Part shown: positions 21,413 to 33,264 of the stretch, piece after piece
Layout: every line of letters begins with the position of its first letter
How positions within the stretch are numbered: position 1 is the stretch's first letter
DNA from: Sorex araneus
Lineage: Eukaryota; Chordata; Mammalia; Eulipotyphla; Soricidae
Length of the DNA: 64,000 bases
Reading direction: 5' to 3'
Assembly: GCF_027595985.1 (NCBI RefSeq)
Contig: NC_073305.1
Location: 164,747,184-164,811,183 of the forward strand
The notes under the pieces: model-generated
The model's database searches: none
The model's input: only the letters and a program-made list of their open reading frames with translations
What the model was told of the DNA's origin: nothing
Translations under genes and position numbers: made by a program

Positions 21413-21592
21413 TTCTTTTTTTTCTTTTGCTTTTTGGGTTCCACCAGGCTATGCACAGGGGTTACTCCTGGCTTTTTGCTCAGGAATTACTCCTCGTGGT
21501 GCTCAGGGGACCATATGGGATGCTGGGAATCGAACCCAGGTCGGCCGCATGCAAGGCAAACGCCCTACCTGCTGTACTATCGCTCCAGCCCC
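21413..21592 (-). mobile_element. Family A SINE, young, with target duplication
   Basis: Well-preserved minus copy ('ggaccatatgggatgctggg', 'tcggccgcatgcaaggcaaa', 'tatcgctccagcccc'). The identical flanks 'gggatgtttctttt' at 21399-21412 and 21593-21606 are the target duplication. Poly(T) side shows the A-tail of L1-type retroposition. Confidence 0.92.
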
Positions 21593-21606
21593 GGGATGTT
21601 TCTTTT

Positions 21607-22369
21607 CCTGCTGCAAAATGCTGGATATGTAGAGGGAAAGGATGACTGCCTGATATTTGTACAGACACCACCACCACCTCCACCACCACCTCACAGAATA
21701 CAGAATTTTTCCTTCCCACCGCCATGCCAGTCTTGAGTATGTCTTTACGTATGGTCTTTCCGCATAAAAAGCTTCCAAGTTTCCCTCCATGCTTCTTGTC
21801 AAAAAGAAGCCACCAAAGTGACAGAGGGAAAATGGTAAGGGCCCAGAACAGTGTCTGAAGACTGGTCAAGTTAGGATAGAGAAGGGCCCAGTATAACAGT
21901 GATAGTTGGAAATGAAATGATCACTCTGGACAAGAATTGGGTGCTGAAAGTAGATAAAGGAATATATATGAAAAACTTTCAGTATTTGTACTGAAAAACA
22001 TAATGCCCTAAAGGAAAGAGAGACAGAGAGACAGAAAGAGACACAGAGAGAGACAGAGAGAGAGAGAGTACCGGTGGTCTTGGGTACAATGACTTGCTCA
22101 GTACTCAACAAGGGCAATATAATATTCTGGAATAAGTCAAGGGCCAAATGGTGCTAAATTCACAGAAATAACAGCAGCTCAACATTTATGAGCTGGTAAA
22201 GACTTCTGATGGGCCAGTTGATCACACAAATTTCAAAGAAAATAACTGAGGTGGAGAGAGTGAAACCTTGCCAGAGAGGGCCTGGGGGTGGGGAGGAGAC
22301 ATATTTCTGTGCAATGACAGCTCCAGAACGCTACCCACTAGTCTATCTCTCTGGCCCTGGTCTTTATTC
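21607..22369. other. NHSL1 intron with (CCA)n and (GA)n
   Basis: Unique intron sequence. A (CCA)n run lies at about 21665-21695 and a (GA)n purine tract at 22018-22070. Confidence 0.55.
22018..22070. repeat. (GA)n purine tract
   Basis: GAGA and ACAGAGA units, about 50 bp. Confidence 0.85.
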
Positions 22370-22465
22370 CTGGCGTTTCATGGATCCCAGAGCATCACCA
22401 GGAGCAATTCCTGAGTACCAACTTGAGAGTAGCCCCTAAGCGCTGCCAAGTCTGGTTCTGGATGC
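22370..22465 (+). mobile_element. Family A SINE 3' fragment
   Basis: Only the body end is clear: 'gcatcaccaggagcaattcc' and 'gcgctgccaagtctgg'. The 60 bp before it contain a reversed SINE head ('ctacccactagtctatctct'), which suggests rearrangement. Confidence 0.6.
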
Positions 22466-23002
22466 AAACATAAATAAATAAGTACACAGTTAATTTGTTT
22501 TTAAGGTAGAAACAAAGGAAAGCTAGTCATTATAAATAAATACAATTTTCAAACGGCATAGCCTTTAGTTGTAAATTGAGAATGAAGACAAACGACGGTA
22601 TTTTATGGAACTATTATAAAACAACTATGCCCTAAGATCAGAAGTAAACACAAGAAAAAGTTTCCGCAAATATGTAAGTGCATGTGTGTGTGTGTGTCTG
22701 TACATGTATAATGAAAGTGGCTATAAAAAGACCTTAAACAGTTAACACTAGCTTAAAAATGAATTACTTCAATAAACACAAAAACTTCACACCTCAACTG
22801 GTGTTCTACATTTCCCATCTGGCTTTAAATCTGAAGTGACCTAATTTGCATTATGATCTTTTATATTTTGGTCTAGATATTTTTCCTTTCAAATTATTAG
22901 CTTAGATGCTCAATGATGCCAAAGCCCTAAAAATTGCAGAGGGTAGATAGTTCTTTAAATGATACATGCCACTAAGTTAATGAAGCAAAATAGTAACCAG
23001 CA
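22466..23002. other. NHSL1 intron, AT-rich unique
   Basis: Nothing recognised except a short (TG)n at about 22684-22698. Confidence 0.45.
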
Positions 23003-23183
23003 TGTGGAGCTGCAGCGATAGCACAGCGGGTAGAGTGTTTGTCTTGCACGTGGCCGACCGGGGTTCAATTCCCAGCATCCCATATGGTCCCCTGAGCACC
23101 GCCAGGAGTAATTCCTGAGTGCAGAGCCAGGAGTAACCCCCGTGCATCGCTGGGTGTGACCCAAAAAGCAAGAAAAAAAAAAA
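23003..23183 (+). mobile_element. Family A SINE, well preserved
   Basis: Near-consensus plus copy: 'cgatagcacagcgggtagag' (box A), 'ggggttcaattcccagc' (box B), 'gcatcgctgggtgtgaccc' and an A-tail. Weak target duplication ('aaccagcatg' / 'aaccaacatg'). Confidence 0.9.
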
Positions 23184-24238
23184 GAATAAACCAACATGCA
23201 TCTCTGCTTTCCCTTCGCCATCCACAGCCTACTCAAGACTTCTGCCAGGCATTCAGAAAAAACAGACTAATCCGTTTCTACATCTGCAGTAAATAGAACT
23301 CTTTCATAGGAGAAACCACAAAGATTTCAGTGCCTTATGAAAGCTGCTAAAGTAAAATACAGGGGAGAACTTTGCCATCTTTTTAGGAGAAGCCCATAGT
23401 CAGCTGCAACCCCAGCAGCTGGCTTCTCAGGGAGACCAGGCACTGAACTCTCAGAACCAGGCACGCAGCCTGTCCGTGGACCGCTGTTCTAAAAAGAAAG
23501 GCCTGCGAATCTAGCAACTCAGTGCATTCTATACTAAACAAAAGATGACAGATCTTAGAAGAATTTCCTGTCACTAAAGTTCCACTTGGTTTCACTTAAT
23601 TCAGAAAATATTTATTGAGTGTTTATGATGTGTCATTGGTTAAAGCTGGAAATATGTAAACTCTAGATATGTCACTACGGAGAATGGGTTCCAGGGCCGC
23701 TATTTCCCTGCTTTGATAGATAATGTGATAACTAGCTACCTTGACACTTCTATTCAATCAAAGAAAGGAACCAGACAATGTTAAAGGGACATATCTCAAG
23801 AGAGACTACACCAATACCAGCACCAAGAGGTAAGGAACATTTTTTTTTTTTGGTGCAAACCCAGGGCTTCCCATATGTGAGGCAAGTGAGCTATCGCTGA
23901 GCCCCATTCCCTCACCCCAGGAACATAACTTTTGACAATTTAATGTACTGATTTGTTTTGTTCTGGGACGAAAACAAAAAGGGCACTTATTCCGGATAAT
24001 GAAAGATTCTGGCAAAAACAAGGCTGTTCGTAAGCTACACAAAAATATTGAGGCAAAGATGCTGGCAAGAAAATAGAAGGTTTATATATACTATTATTGT
24101 TTCGAGTACTGAGAATTTTATGACACTCTTGTGGGAGCATTCTGCTGTTTGCAACCAGAAATATGACATCACAAAGAGAACTTAAAGATACTAAAGTACA
24201 CTCACTCTTCAAGATGACCAATTAGAAAAAGTACAGCA
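23184..24238. other. NHSL1 intron with L2-like fragment
   Basis: Mainly unique. At about 23600-23660 the run 'aaatatttattgagtgttta' then 'tgatgtgtca' is an L2-type signature. No exon recognised. Confidence 0.5.
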
Positions 24239-24412
24239 GGGCTGGAGAGAAAGTACAGGACTAAGGGACTTGCCTTGCATGCAGCTGACCCTGGTTCAAT
24301 CCCTGCTCTTCCAAACACTGCCAGGAGCCAGCACCACTAGGAGTGACTCCTCAGCACAGAGCCAGGTGTAGTCCCTGGGTAGCATCAGGTGTGGCCCCCA
24401 CACACCCTCCAC
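24239..24412 (+). mobile_element. Family A SINE
   Basis: Plus copy with a duplicated stretch in the body ('gccaggagccagcaccactagg'-type), ending 'catcaggtgtggccccc'. Confidence 0.8.
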
Positions 24413-24989
24413 CACAGAAATGAGAAAGCGCAACAGCTTGTTCAATTCTGAAATACTTGCCCTGGTAAACCCAGTAATTTCTGATGCCAGCAGATGGCAC
24501 TAGCAGCCCACAGCAATAAGCAGCGAGCTTAATTCTTTTGCTCCTGCTTGGAAAAGCTGTACTTTTTTATGGCACTGTGTAGGTAGTCAGAGACATTGCA
24601 TTTTACTTAGTTTTCCAGTAAAATGAAAATAATAGTGATAAAACAGCTAGTCCTGCAGAGCAAGTGCATGCATTTTCACTCCACAGACTCAGAACATTCC
24701 TCACCAGGGACTGGTCCATAGGTGGCTTTCCATGCTTGTAAAAAGACTCATAAAGTCTCCTGACAGCAAGGGCTGTGCCCAGCAGGAGGTGTCTCATCCC
24801 CCCGTCCCGCTCACCCCCCATCCCCATCCTCCTAAGATTCAGGGAACCAAGGAAAAAAAACTGGAACCCGAGGAAATACAGAAACACACTGAAACATTAA
24901 CATGAAGAGAAGAAACGTCCAGAAAGAAAGTCATTCAGAGGAGGGGGGCTCGCCAAGTGCATGAGGATAGGAGGGAGCATGTGGGATAC
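24413..24989. other. NHSL1 intron, unique
   Basis: Flanks the donor of the 24.99-kb exon (minus-strand GTATCC at 24989). No other feature. Confidence 0.5.
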
Positions 24990-25125
24990 CTGTGAATCGC
25001 TGCAAACAGGTCCTCGGTGGTCCGTGGTCTGCTGGGGGTCATCACCTCATCACTGCCTTCCTCCTTGAGGAAGTCCCCGGCGTCAGACTGAGAAGGGGCT
25101 GCTGCGAGGAGCGTCTCCGGAGCCT
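24990..25125 (-). CDS. NHSL1: NHSL1 penultimate coding exon
   Basis: This 136-bp exon encodes APETLLAAAPSQ..., an acidic linker, then DEVMTPSRPRTTEDLFAAIH, a very conserved NHS-family block. It starts after 'cattaacag' with AG that completes the codon begun by the C at the end of the large exon (Gln), and ends with AG before GTATCC, completed to Arg by the next exon. The acidic first half is poorly conserved; the second half is the most conserved part of the C-terminal region. Confidence 0.95.
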
Positions 25126-25639
25126 CTGTTAATGAGGAACCAGCAGGCAGACAAGAGGCATAAGCGACTAGAATTTCAGTCTTAGCCAAGCTCCCCCATC
25201 CCCTCTCCTGCTGGCGGGCACCACCTGAGAACCTCCAGGGACAGGCAGCGGGGTCTGGGGTTTGGCGTTGCATAATCCGAGAGGGAAACGCCTCTGAGCA
25301 GGAGTACCGGAGCTCATTCTTTTCTATTCAAGTCTGGAACTGGCACTGGACCGCCCTTAGATTTCCCTGTAACCTCTCCAGAAGGGGGAATGACTCATTG
25401 CCTCACTACTCACTGCCACCCGCCTGCTGCAAACACCTGTCCCTCCCCCTACCTCCTCATTTCTGACCCTCCAGAAACTCGGCCCTTCAAGTTTAAAAAA
25501 AAAATTTTAAAAATCATCAAATGCCAAGTCCTAGGCACCGCGGGGAGCCCAGAGCGTTAGCTTTAACTTGAACACACCCTCTGCCTGTTTTCCCTTAAGC
25601 TGCTGCCGCGGGACCCGCAATGAGAGGAACCAGACTCAC
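25126..25639. other. NHSL1 short intron
   Basis: 514-bp intron between two coding exons, with minus-strand GTGAGT donor at 25639 and AG acceptor at 25126. No repeats. Confidence 0.85.
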
Positions 25640-28600
25640 GCCCTCCATCCTGGAGCACCGAGCAGTGCTCCACGTGCTCCTCCCCATCCGCGCTGCTCTC
25701 GGAGGAGCCCGGCTCCTTCTGCCCGGCCGTCGTGCAGGCATCGTCGGGCTGCACCATGGGGGCACTGGCTTCCACTCTGGCTGGAGATGCAGTTCCTGCG
25801 GCTCCTTCCACCGGCACCGAGCTGCTGGCACGGGTCTCATCAGAACCGGCCCCGGCGGCGGCGGCTGCGGCACCGTCCTCTGCCTGTGCCCTCGTGGGGC
25901 TGGGCGCCCCTCTGCTCACGGTCCCCGCAGGCTGCGCCGTGAAATCTCTCGGCGGGGGCGGCACCACCAGGAACAGTTTGGGCTTCTTGGAAATGGGGGG
26001 CGGCTTCCTGCTGGGTGAAGGCCCGGGGGGCGGGTGGAGCCGGGCGGTCTCAGCCCTGGCTGCTGCTGCTGCTGCTGCTGCTGCCGAAGTGCCGCCGCCG
26101 CCGCCGCCGTCGTCGTCCCCAGCGCTGTAGCTCGCCAGGCCCCGCTCGGCTGCACCGTCCCGGTGACCCTGGCTCTGGCTCCTGGCAGGAGTGGAGAGCT
26201 CTGAGCTCGTCAGGGCGGCGGGCTGGCTTTCACTCTCCATTTCATTTATGCTATTTCGGGCTCTCAGCAAAGCAGATGGCTTGAAATGAGGCTGGGGAAC
26301 GACCGGGGCTTGTTTTTCCTGAGATGCTGGTTCCTCGAGCGGGGCTAGCTGGGATCCTGAGTTCTTCCTCACCGGCCTCAGCTGCACCATCTGCAGCGCC
26401 TCGGTGGTGATCAGAGGCATGGGGGGCTGACCGCCCTCCTCCTTGCTCCAGGGTCGCTTGGCCGCCTCCCGGGGGGATTCTGGACGGCTCGGCCTCCTGA
26501 AAGCAGGCCCGCTGCTGTCTTTCATCAATTGGGGGTCCAGGGGTGGGGCTGGCGGGGGAAGTGGCCCTGGGGCGGAAGATTCCAGAAGAGGGGGGCTAAG
26601 GGCGGAGGGGGGAGGAGGAAAGCAGGGATCTGGGGGCGAACAGAGCGGGGCGAGCAGTTCTGGGGGTGGAGGAGGGAAGGGGGAGGAGGGGGCCGGAGGA
26701 GAGCCCTCGTGGGCAGGGGGCTTGTCCGTAGGGCTCGGGGAGGCAAGGCCAGGGAGAGGGGGCGCCGTCTCTGATTTCTTGGGCGCCCCAGCACCTTCGG
26801 TGGAGGTATTGGAAGAGAGGGAGGTGGATGAGGAGGAGATGGACACCGATGATATCAGGGAGGACTTCCTCTCGGGCACCTTGGGCTTGCTCTTGCCCTT
26901 CTCGTGGGCTGGTGACATGGACTTTAAGAACACAGGCACGGGGGTGAGGGCGGTGGGCGTGTTCGATTGGCTGGAATACCCACTGGACGGAGAGGTGACG
27001 CGGTGCGACTTCTCGGGCGACGGGATCTTTGGTTTGGCCGAGCCCCCGGGTCCCTGGCCCGCGGCCCGAGCCTCGGCATGCCCAGGGCGCCCCGGCCCGT
27101 TGCCCGCGCTGCAGCCGCCGCCGCTGCCGCCGCCACTGTGGCCGGGCTGGCCCGGGTCTTCCTGCACGCCCGTATAGTCGATGTAGTAGCCCCACGGGTC
27201 CGTGTACTCGGACTTGACGCTGCTCGTGTCGCTCTGCGACGGCGTGAGCCCGCCCAGGGCATAGACGTTGGGCGTGGTGGCGGATGCCAGGCTGCTGCCC
27301 GCGCTCAGCGTGCTCTGGCTGCGGGAGCGCGGCAGCCAGGGCTCCTCCAGGTCGCTGCAGGGGCTGTGCGAGGGCGAGCTGCCGCCCTTGCCCGCCAGGT
27401 TCAGCTGCAGGGAGTGCTGCAGCGAGGCGATGAGGCTCTCGTTGAGCAGCTGCCCGTTGGGCGGGGCGCTCTTCTTGGGGGCGCGGCGGAGAGAGTCGGT
27501 CCGCGACGGGGGCAGCGGGGGCTTCTTGGCTTTCTTCAGGGAGATGTGCCGGGAGAGGGCCTTGTCCAGGTAAGCGGGCCCATCCCCTGGGCTCTTGGGG
27601 GCCCGCCCGTCGAAGATACTGCCCACGCTGTGCCTGGGCTCCCCAAAGCCGTTGTTGCTATGGCAGAGATTCCCGGAGCCGTGGGCCGCGGCGTACGAGG
27701 CGTCCGGGTCCTCGGAGTACAGGGACCTGGCATCCTCCCGCTGGGACGCCTGGTCCAAGCTGCAGCTGCTCACGGTGCTGGTGGGTGTGGAGTGACCCGG
27801 GCTGGCCAGCGGTGGCTTCAGCGGGGACGCCCTCCCGTTGGCGGCGGCGCTGCACTCCCAGGGCTTGGCACTGGCCTGGCTCCGGCCCCCCGTGGCACTG
27901 GACTCGCTCTTGCCATCTTCCTCGGCGGGGTGGGCGGGGAAGCTCAGCTTGTTTTTGCACGGATAGGCCAGCGCTCCGGGCGGGCCCCCGTTCTCCCCCT
28001 GGGCGGGGGCACTGAGAGAGTCTGCGGAGTCACCGAGGGACAAGAGCGTGGGGGTGCAGGGGGAGCGGGGTGCGCAGGCCTGAGACGGGCTGGCAGGGTG
28101 GCCCCGGGCCCAGTGGCCGCTGGGCGAGCGGGGCGCATCTCGGCTCCCGTGCCGCGAGAGCGCGTGGTCTCGGGGCCTCGTCTTGATGTACGAGGCGCAG
28201 CCGCCGAGTTTCCCCTCCGACTGCCCTGGGCTCTGGGCCGTGTGGATGACGATGACCTCCGAGGAGGAGGACAGCGTGGCATTGGGGATGAGGCTGGTGG
28301 TGTAGGTGGCGTGCGGCGAAACTACGCACGCAGGGCTGGTGACTACGTCACTCTCCAGGAACCTCAGGTCGTGCGACCTGGGTCTCAGCAGCGCTCCGGC
28401 CCTGGGGACCCCGCCTAAATGTCCTAAGCCGTCATCTGCCCGTGGGTGGCTCCGCTCATCTGGGCTGTCTGGGGGGCCCAGGGCCCCCAGGGACTGGGTG
28501 CTGGCCCGGGCACCCGAGCGGGGCAGGCTGTGGAAACCCGCATCACCACGCAGGCGCGACGGGCACACGATGCCCGCCGAGTCGCTCAGGACAGACATGT

Positions 28601-28834
28601 TCCCCGAGGAGCCGGACAGGTGGCCCATCTGAGCCGCGATGCCGTGGCCCCTCTGGGCCCGGATTCGTCGCATGGAAGGTGGCACGACTTTCCCTTCTTC
28701 CTCCGTCTGGCAGCTGGAGTCCCTGGTCTCCGAGCGTGGCCCCGCGGCCCGGTAACTGTCAAGCCTTCCCAGTGTGGCGCAGTGGTCGGGGCTGTAGGCT
28801 GAGTGGCCATCATCCTCGTGGCCCGCGACGGACG
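25640..28834 (-). CDS. NHSL1: NHSL1 large central coding exon
   Basis: This 3,195-bp exon (1,064 codons plus split codons) is open from acceptor 'cctccccag' to donor C|GTGAGT. Landmarks in order: DDGHSAYSPDHCATLGRLDS; CQTEEEGKVVPPSMRRIRAQ; SGSSGNMSVLSDSAGIV; SPACVVSPHATYTTSLIPNA; KKAKKPPLPPSRTDSLRR (about 27.5 kb, SH3-ligand type); SDTSSVKSEYTDPWGYYIDY (about 27.2 kb); SGYSSQSNTPTALTPVPVFL; two Ena/VASP EVH1-type motifs, FPPPPPELL and FPPPPSAL (26.6-26.7 kb); PLITTEALQMVQLRPVRK; PPPISKKPKLFLVV. NHSL1 is a mostly disordered adaptor reported to bind Abi SH3 in the Scar/WAVE complex and to restrain lamellipodia. GC-rich with many CpGs. A Gly/Ala homopolymer block at 26.05-26.12 kb is not in human as I recall it. 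Confidence 0.96.
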
Positions 28835-29202
28835 CTGGGGAGGAAGCAGGAGGAGGCGGGTGAGCGGGAAAGAAGAACCAGAAGTGCGGTTCGGCCCCGC
28901 CCCTTCCCACGCCCGCCCTGAACCCCCACCCCAAACACCCCTGTCCCCAAGTTTATTTGGTTTCTTTTCTCCTTGTGGGCACCTACATGAGCACTTAAAC
29001 GGCCGTTTGCATAGCTCCTAAATGTTAGGAAAACACAAAAACAAAAAACAAAAAGCAAAACCCAAAACCAAATAACCACCCTTTTAAACTTTGTGCTCTT
29101 CTCTTCACTATACTTCAAATCTTCCTATAAATTCGGGGTTACCTGTGGAATTCTCCAGTACTCCCCTTGAGATCAAGGCTGTCTGATGTGGAACAGGAAC
29201 TT
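28835..29202. other. NHSL1 intron, unique
   Basis: Acceptor side of the large exon, GC-rich then A/C-rich (29035-29070). No repeat placed. Confidence 0.5.
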
Positions 29203-29342
29203 TTTGGTTTTTGTTTGGGGGCCACACCTGGCAGTGCTCAGGGCTTACCCCGACTCTGTGCTCAAGGGATCACTCCTGGTGGTGCTCAGGGAACCATCTG
29301 GGGTGCCAGGAATCCTACCGGCTGTGCTATCTCTCTAGCCCT
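29203..29342 (-). mobile_element. Family A SINE
   Basis: Minus copy with 'ggccacacctggcagtgctc', 'ggatcactcctggtggtgct' and a shortened head side. Confidence 0.82.
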
Positions 29343-31225
29343 GGAAAAGGAGCTTTTTGAATGATCTTTCCTTGGAAAATATTTCAGGGGAGATTGACAC
29401 CCACCCACTGACCTAAAGGCCACTTTCTTTCCCAAAGACAAGAGTGACAACAGTTTAACATCCCCCCCGCCCTCACCTACCACCCAGACTGTGGAGGAAA
29501 CTGGTATGAAACAGTGCTAATTATATTACTTCTTAATTTTTTTTTTTATGTCAGAAGGAAATCCTAAGAAAAAAGGAAAATGATTTACAGGCCCATCTGT
29601 GTTTCAAACGTTTCATTATCCATCTTCAGCCATTATCATCTGTGTTAGTGACATTCAAAATTCAATCGCAATCTGGTATGTTTTGGTGGGGGAGGGGAGA
29701 GCCGCAAAAATGGATCCAGTGAACATTTCTTCAAATTAGGCTTATTCTTTTCTTGGAGCTTTACAATCAAAGAGTAGCCACACACCCCCCCCCTACCCCG
29801 TCTTTTTTTTTGTGTGTGTAAGTTTTGTTATTTTAAAGGAGAGAGAGAGAGAAGAAAAGAAAAGGGAAAGGTGAGATGAGGAGGAGGGTCCGGGAGGAAG
29901 GAGCCAAACAGGAGGAAGTAGATGAGAAAATAGCTGAAGTACAGATACTAGTTTAGTCTCGAGGAAAGAAGAGAAGCTTAAAAAAAAGTCATTAAGCCCA
30001 AAACTTACCCAAAGTCTACTGAGGAAAAAAATCAATCCACGCACAGAAAGCATTAGGATCCTTAGGACATACTCAATCTTGAGAAACAGTAGCAAAACCT
30101 GTTTTCTCTCTCTGTTATTATCATCCACCAAGGAAGGACCTAAAAATATCTCCAGCAGGAGCCTGGGTGTGTGGGCCGCCAAGCACCCCACGGCACCACT
30201 ATTCACCTGATAAAGAACAATGCAGTGACAGGTCCCTCTGCACTGGCGCCTCCCTCCCGCACAGAGATTAAACACCGCGGGCCAAGTACCCCGCACGCAC
30301 GGCAAAGAAAGCCTTTTTGCTCACCCAACTAGCAAAGAGTCTTACTATAATGGCAGCAATGTTCTTGTATCTACTGCAAAGGAGACATCTCCCTCCAAGG
30401 GAGGCTCTCCGAAAGGCATAAAGCCCTTTTGTTCACCGTGATAATGGAGAACCCTTTTTACACTCAGATGCTTGGCAAAGGCACACCAGTCTCCCTGCCC
30501 CCAGCCTCTGCCCAGTGTACTCACTAAAACACACACACAAAACACATACGTGTGTAGTCATTCACCGACACACAGATGCACATGTGTGCATACAGAGACA
30601 CACACACACACACACGCTTGCATGTGTACTCACTGACACACAGATGTACATGTATGTAGACATAAAACACATACACACACACACACACACAAAACCAGCT
30701 TCTTGCTCAGAAAGGCAAAGTTAACGAAAGGGTAGAAGGAGAAGAGATACTTCATTTTCAGAAAATAAAAATGAAAGATTTCTGCCTTGTGGCATTCCAT
30801 GTGATATTAACTGGGGTAGCTGTTAGTAGTTGGCATCAGCTTGCCAGGAGTAAGCCTTCCAAACTTTGAAGCTTAGTGATTCCATTCAGTGATGGGTTTT
30901 TATTGGTGTTTTGACTGGGGCCACTCCGGGCGATACTTGCCCTGGCGGTGTGGGTGGGTCTATGGCTCAGTGGCTGACCTGGTGATACAGGGCACACCGA
31001 GAGCTACGGGTGGGAAGCTCAGCTGACTGTGCCAGTGGTTCAGTGGCAGGACCCAAAGATGCAATGGTGCCTGGGCTCTGGGGTGCTGGAGTATACCTGG
31101 GGACACCAAGGGTGACATCCAATTCATAAAGGAAGGTCACATGGCTGGTGCATCCCTGCACCTTAGTGTATGGATTGTTCAAAAGTCTCATCAAGTCTTA
31201 AATAACATTTAGTATGAAATTATTC
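29343..31225. other. NHSL1 intron, SINE-poor
   Basis: 1.9 kb with almost no shrew SINE. It holds a C-run and T-run near 29790-29810, (GA)n at 29840-29870 and the CA-rich block at 30525-30695. 29540-29680 is AT-rich with several TAAT-like cores. No exon found. Confidence 0.45.
30525..30695. repeat. CA-rich imperfect tandem array
   Basis: Runs of ACAC joined by 'actgacacacagatg...' units, two clear units about 70-80 bp apart. Confidence 0.75.
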
Positions 31226-31390
31226 TGGGGCCAGAGAGGCAGTACAGCAGGTGTGGCTCTTGCATTATACACTGGGACACTGGTTGAGCCCCAGGACCAC
31301 GTATGGTCCCCAAATCTTCCCAGGAGTAATTCCTGAGCACAGAGCCAGGAGTAAGCCTTGAGCACTGACAAATGTGCCTTCAAAACCACC
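31226..31390 (+). mobile_element. Family A SINE
   Basis: Plus copy: 'agaggcagtacagcaggtgt', 'caggagtaattcctgagcac' and 'gccaggagtaagccttgagc'. Confidence 0.82.
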
Positions 31391-32204
31391 ACTCCCTCCT
31401 GCCCAGGAGAAAAAAAACAACAACAAATTTATTCTGCCAGCTTTCTGAGTGTGAAATGCATACTAAAGTAAGTTCCAGGCATGTCCAAAGTATTTGGTAG
31501 CCACATAAACTTACATGCCAACAAAATAATATAATCTAAAGTAAAAGAGATGATATCTCATAAACGGATGCTTAAATACATTTGTATGTATGCTGAATAA
31601 AAAGAAACAAAATGGAAATTTTGGCCACTTCCAAACTTGGGAATAGGCTTCCCCAAGAATATGAAATGTATTTGTTGGTTTTTATACAAAGGCTTTGCAG
31701 TATTAGATTATTCCTTTCCTTTCTTCTCCGAATAAAATTTCTGTTACATAATCCTTTGAAAAGCAAGTTTGTAGGGATCTTGCTTGATTCACTTATGTTG
31801 GGGATTCCCAAATTTGTTTGGGATAATACCCCTTTTTCAGAAAAAAAAATTACGCAGTGCCCACTGAGGAATTTACCTTCTTTAAGCAAGCAAACAAAAA
31901 TGTATCCGAGGACACTCCTACTCCCCCCAGCCCAAATCATTTCAGCATCCCCTGGGGTGCTATCACCCAGTGATTTAAATGGAAGGCAAAAAAAAAAAAA
32001 TTGCCACCAAATATACTGGGAATTAAATAGCAAATAGCATGCCTTTATTGAAAAGCATTCTATACTGCTAGTCTCTGGAGCCCACAATTTATAGATTCCA
32101 AAGCAAAAGTTGAAGTTGTAGTTAACCAAGCATTTTGCATATCCCTATCTCTCAAGCCTCTCTAGTGAGAACCTTATTTTTATATTTAAAATGAATGAAT
32201 TCAG
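31391..32204. other. NHSL1 intron, AT-rich
   Basis: Overlapping open frames on both strands at 31572-32129 have no recognisable protein features. The stretch 31790-31990 ('attcccaaatttgtttggga' and on) recalls terminal parts of old DNA transposons but was not identified. Confidence 0.35.
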
Positions 32205-32335
32205 CTTTTGAGCCACAGCTGGAAGTGCTCAGAGACACTTGGAGTGGTGCTCTGGAAACATACCATGTCAGGTATTGAACCTGGGCCTCCCCCATGAAAA
32301 GCATACACGCTAGCCACTGAGCTACCTCTCTGGCC
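32205..32335 (-). mobile_element. Family A SINE, old
   Basis: Minus copy: 'gccacagctggaagtgctca' and 'ccactgagctacctctctgg'. Confidence 0.65.
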
Positions 32336-32455
32336 CTCTGGGAAGATTTTTAAAAAATCCAAAGCCCTAGCAACTTGTGCCACATCTCATGCTCAGCATG
32401 TAGCTGTCCTTGTGCCTTTACATCAGATGATCAGATTTTGCAAATCTAATCTGTG

Positions 32456-32560
32456 GGCCAAGGAGACAGCTTACAGGGCGTGCTTTGTAAGCAAGAGTCC
32501 TGGACTTAGTCCCTGGCATAACATGGTCCCCTGAGCATTGGGTGTGGTTCCCCAAAACTC
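32456..32560 (+). mobile_element. Family A SINE fragment
   Basis: Plus copy with an internal deletion: 'gggccaaggagacagcttac' and 'catggtcccctgagcattgg'. Confidence 0.7.
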
Positions 32561-32614
32561 CATTTGTATGATTCACCCATTTCCCCCTATGCTTTATATC
32601 AAGAGAAGATCACT

Positions 32615-32702
32615 TTGGGGGGTTCTAGGTGTTGGGAACTAAACCCAGAGTTTCACACATATGAACATATGCTCAACTAATGAGTCACATCTCCAACCCT
32701 AG
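32615..32702 (-). mobile_element. Family A SINE head fragment
   Basis: Minus remnant ending 'gagtcacatctccaaccct'. Confidence 0.55.
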
Positions 32703-32712
32703 ATAAAGTTTA

Positions 32713-32858
32713 TTTGGGGGGTGGGGAGGGATTTGGCTACAAGGATACTACTGGCTCTCTGTTCAGGAGTTACTCCTGGAACTGCTCAGGAGAACATATG
32801 TGGTGCTAAGAATTTAACTGGAAATGCCTTACCTCCTATAGCTAAATCTCTGGTCCCC
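32713..32858 (-). mobile_element. Family A SINE
   Basis: Minus copy: 'gttcaggagttactcctgga' and 'gctcaggagaacatatgtgg'. Confidence 0.75.
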
Positions 32859-32881
32859 AGAAGGCTAAACTTTATTTTATT

Positions 32882-33061
32882 TTTGTGGGGGACGGGGCTG
32901 GGAACAGTTTGGGCCCCCTCAGCAATGACCAGGACTTGCTCCTGGCTCTGTACTCAGGGATCACTCCTGGCAGCATTTGCGGGAATCATACTGGTGTCAG
33001 GGACTGAACCGGGGTCAGTGTATGCAAGACATTTTTATCCCCTGTACTATCTCTCTAACTC
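32882..33061 (-). mobile_element. Family A SINE
   Basis: Minus copy: 'gctctgtactcagggatcac' and 'ggactgaaccggggtcagtg'. Fifth SINE in 850 bp. Confidence 0.8.
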
Positions 33062-33064
33062 CAA

Positions 33065-33215
33065 TTTTCTTCCTTTTTTGAATTCTTATTAAGAAACTGT
33101 GATTTACAATACCAGTTTCATGCACACATCATTCCAACACCACACTCTCCACCAAAGTACCTTTTTGCCTTCACCAAGGTCCCAAAAGCCCCTTTTGTTT
33201 CATAACTCCCATCCC
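33065..33215 (-). mobile_element. L1 3'UTR piece, minus
   Basis: Antisense of the family C end: 'caccacactctccaccaaag' corresponds to the 'tggtggagagtgtggtg' block that is seen forward at 33600. An older, diverged subfamily. Confidence 0.5.
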
Positions 33216-33264
33216 AACTTCAATTCTGTGGACCAATTATCTAGTTCTGTTGCCTTTGGGGCAC

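Noticed and set aside
21397-21645. Recurring 'protein' with words such as HRGYSWLCTQELLLAVLRG
   Set aside because: The same peptide appears at many sites (for example 907, 22977, 51810, 63083). It is the antisense translation of the family A SINE and not a gene family.
23020-23080. Possible tRNA gene (box A and box B)
   Set aside because: The boxes are part of the SINE head, there is no cloverleaf or CCA-side acceptor pairing, and identical heads occur over 40 times in the window.
26967-28418. 483-codon plus-strand open frame
   Set aside because: It is the antisense of the NHSL1 large exon. GC-rich coding sequence often leaves such open frames, and the minus strand has clear family motifs and splice sites.
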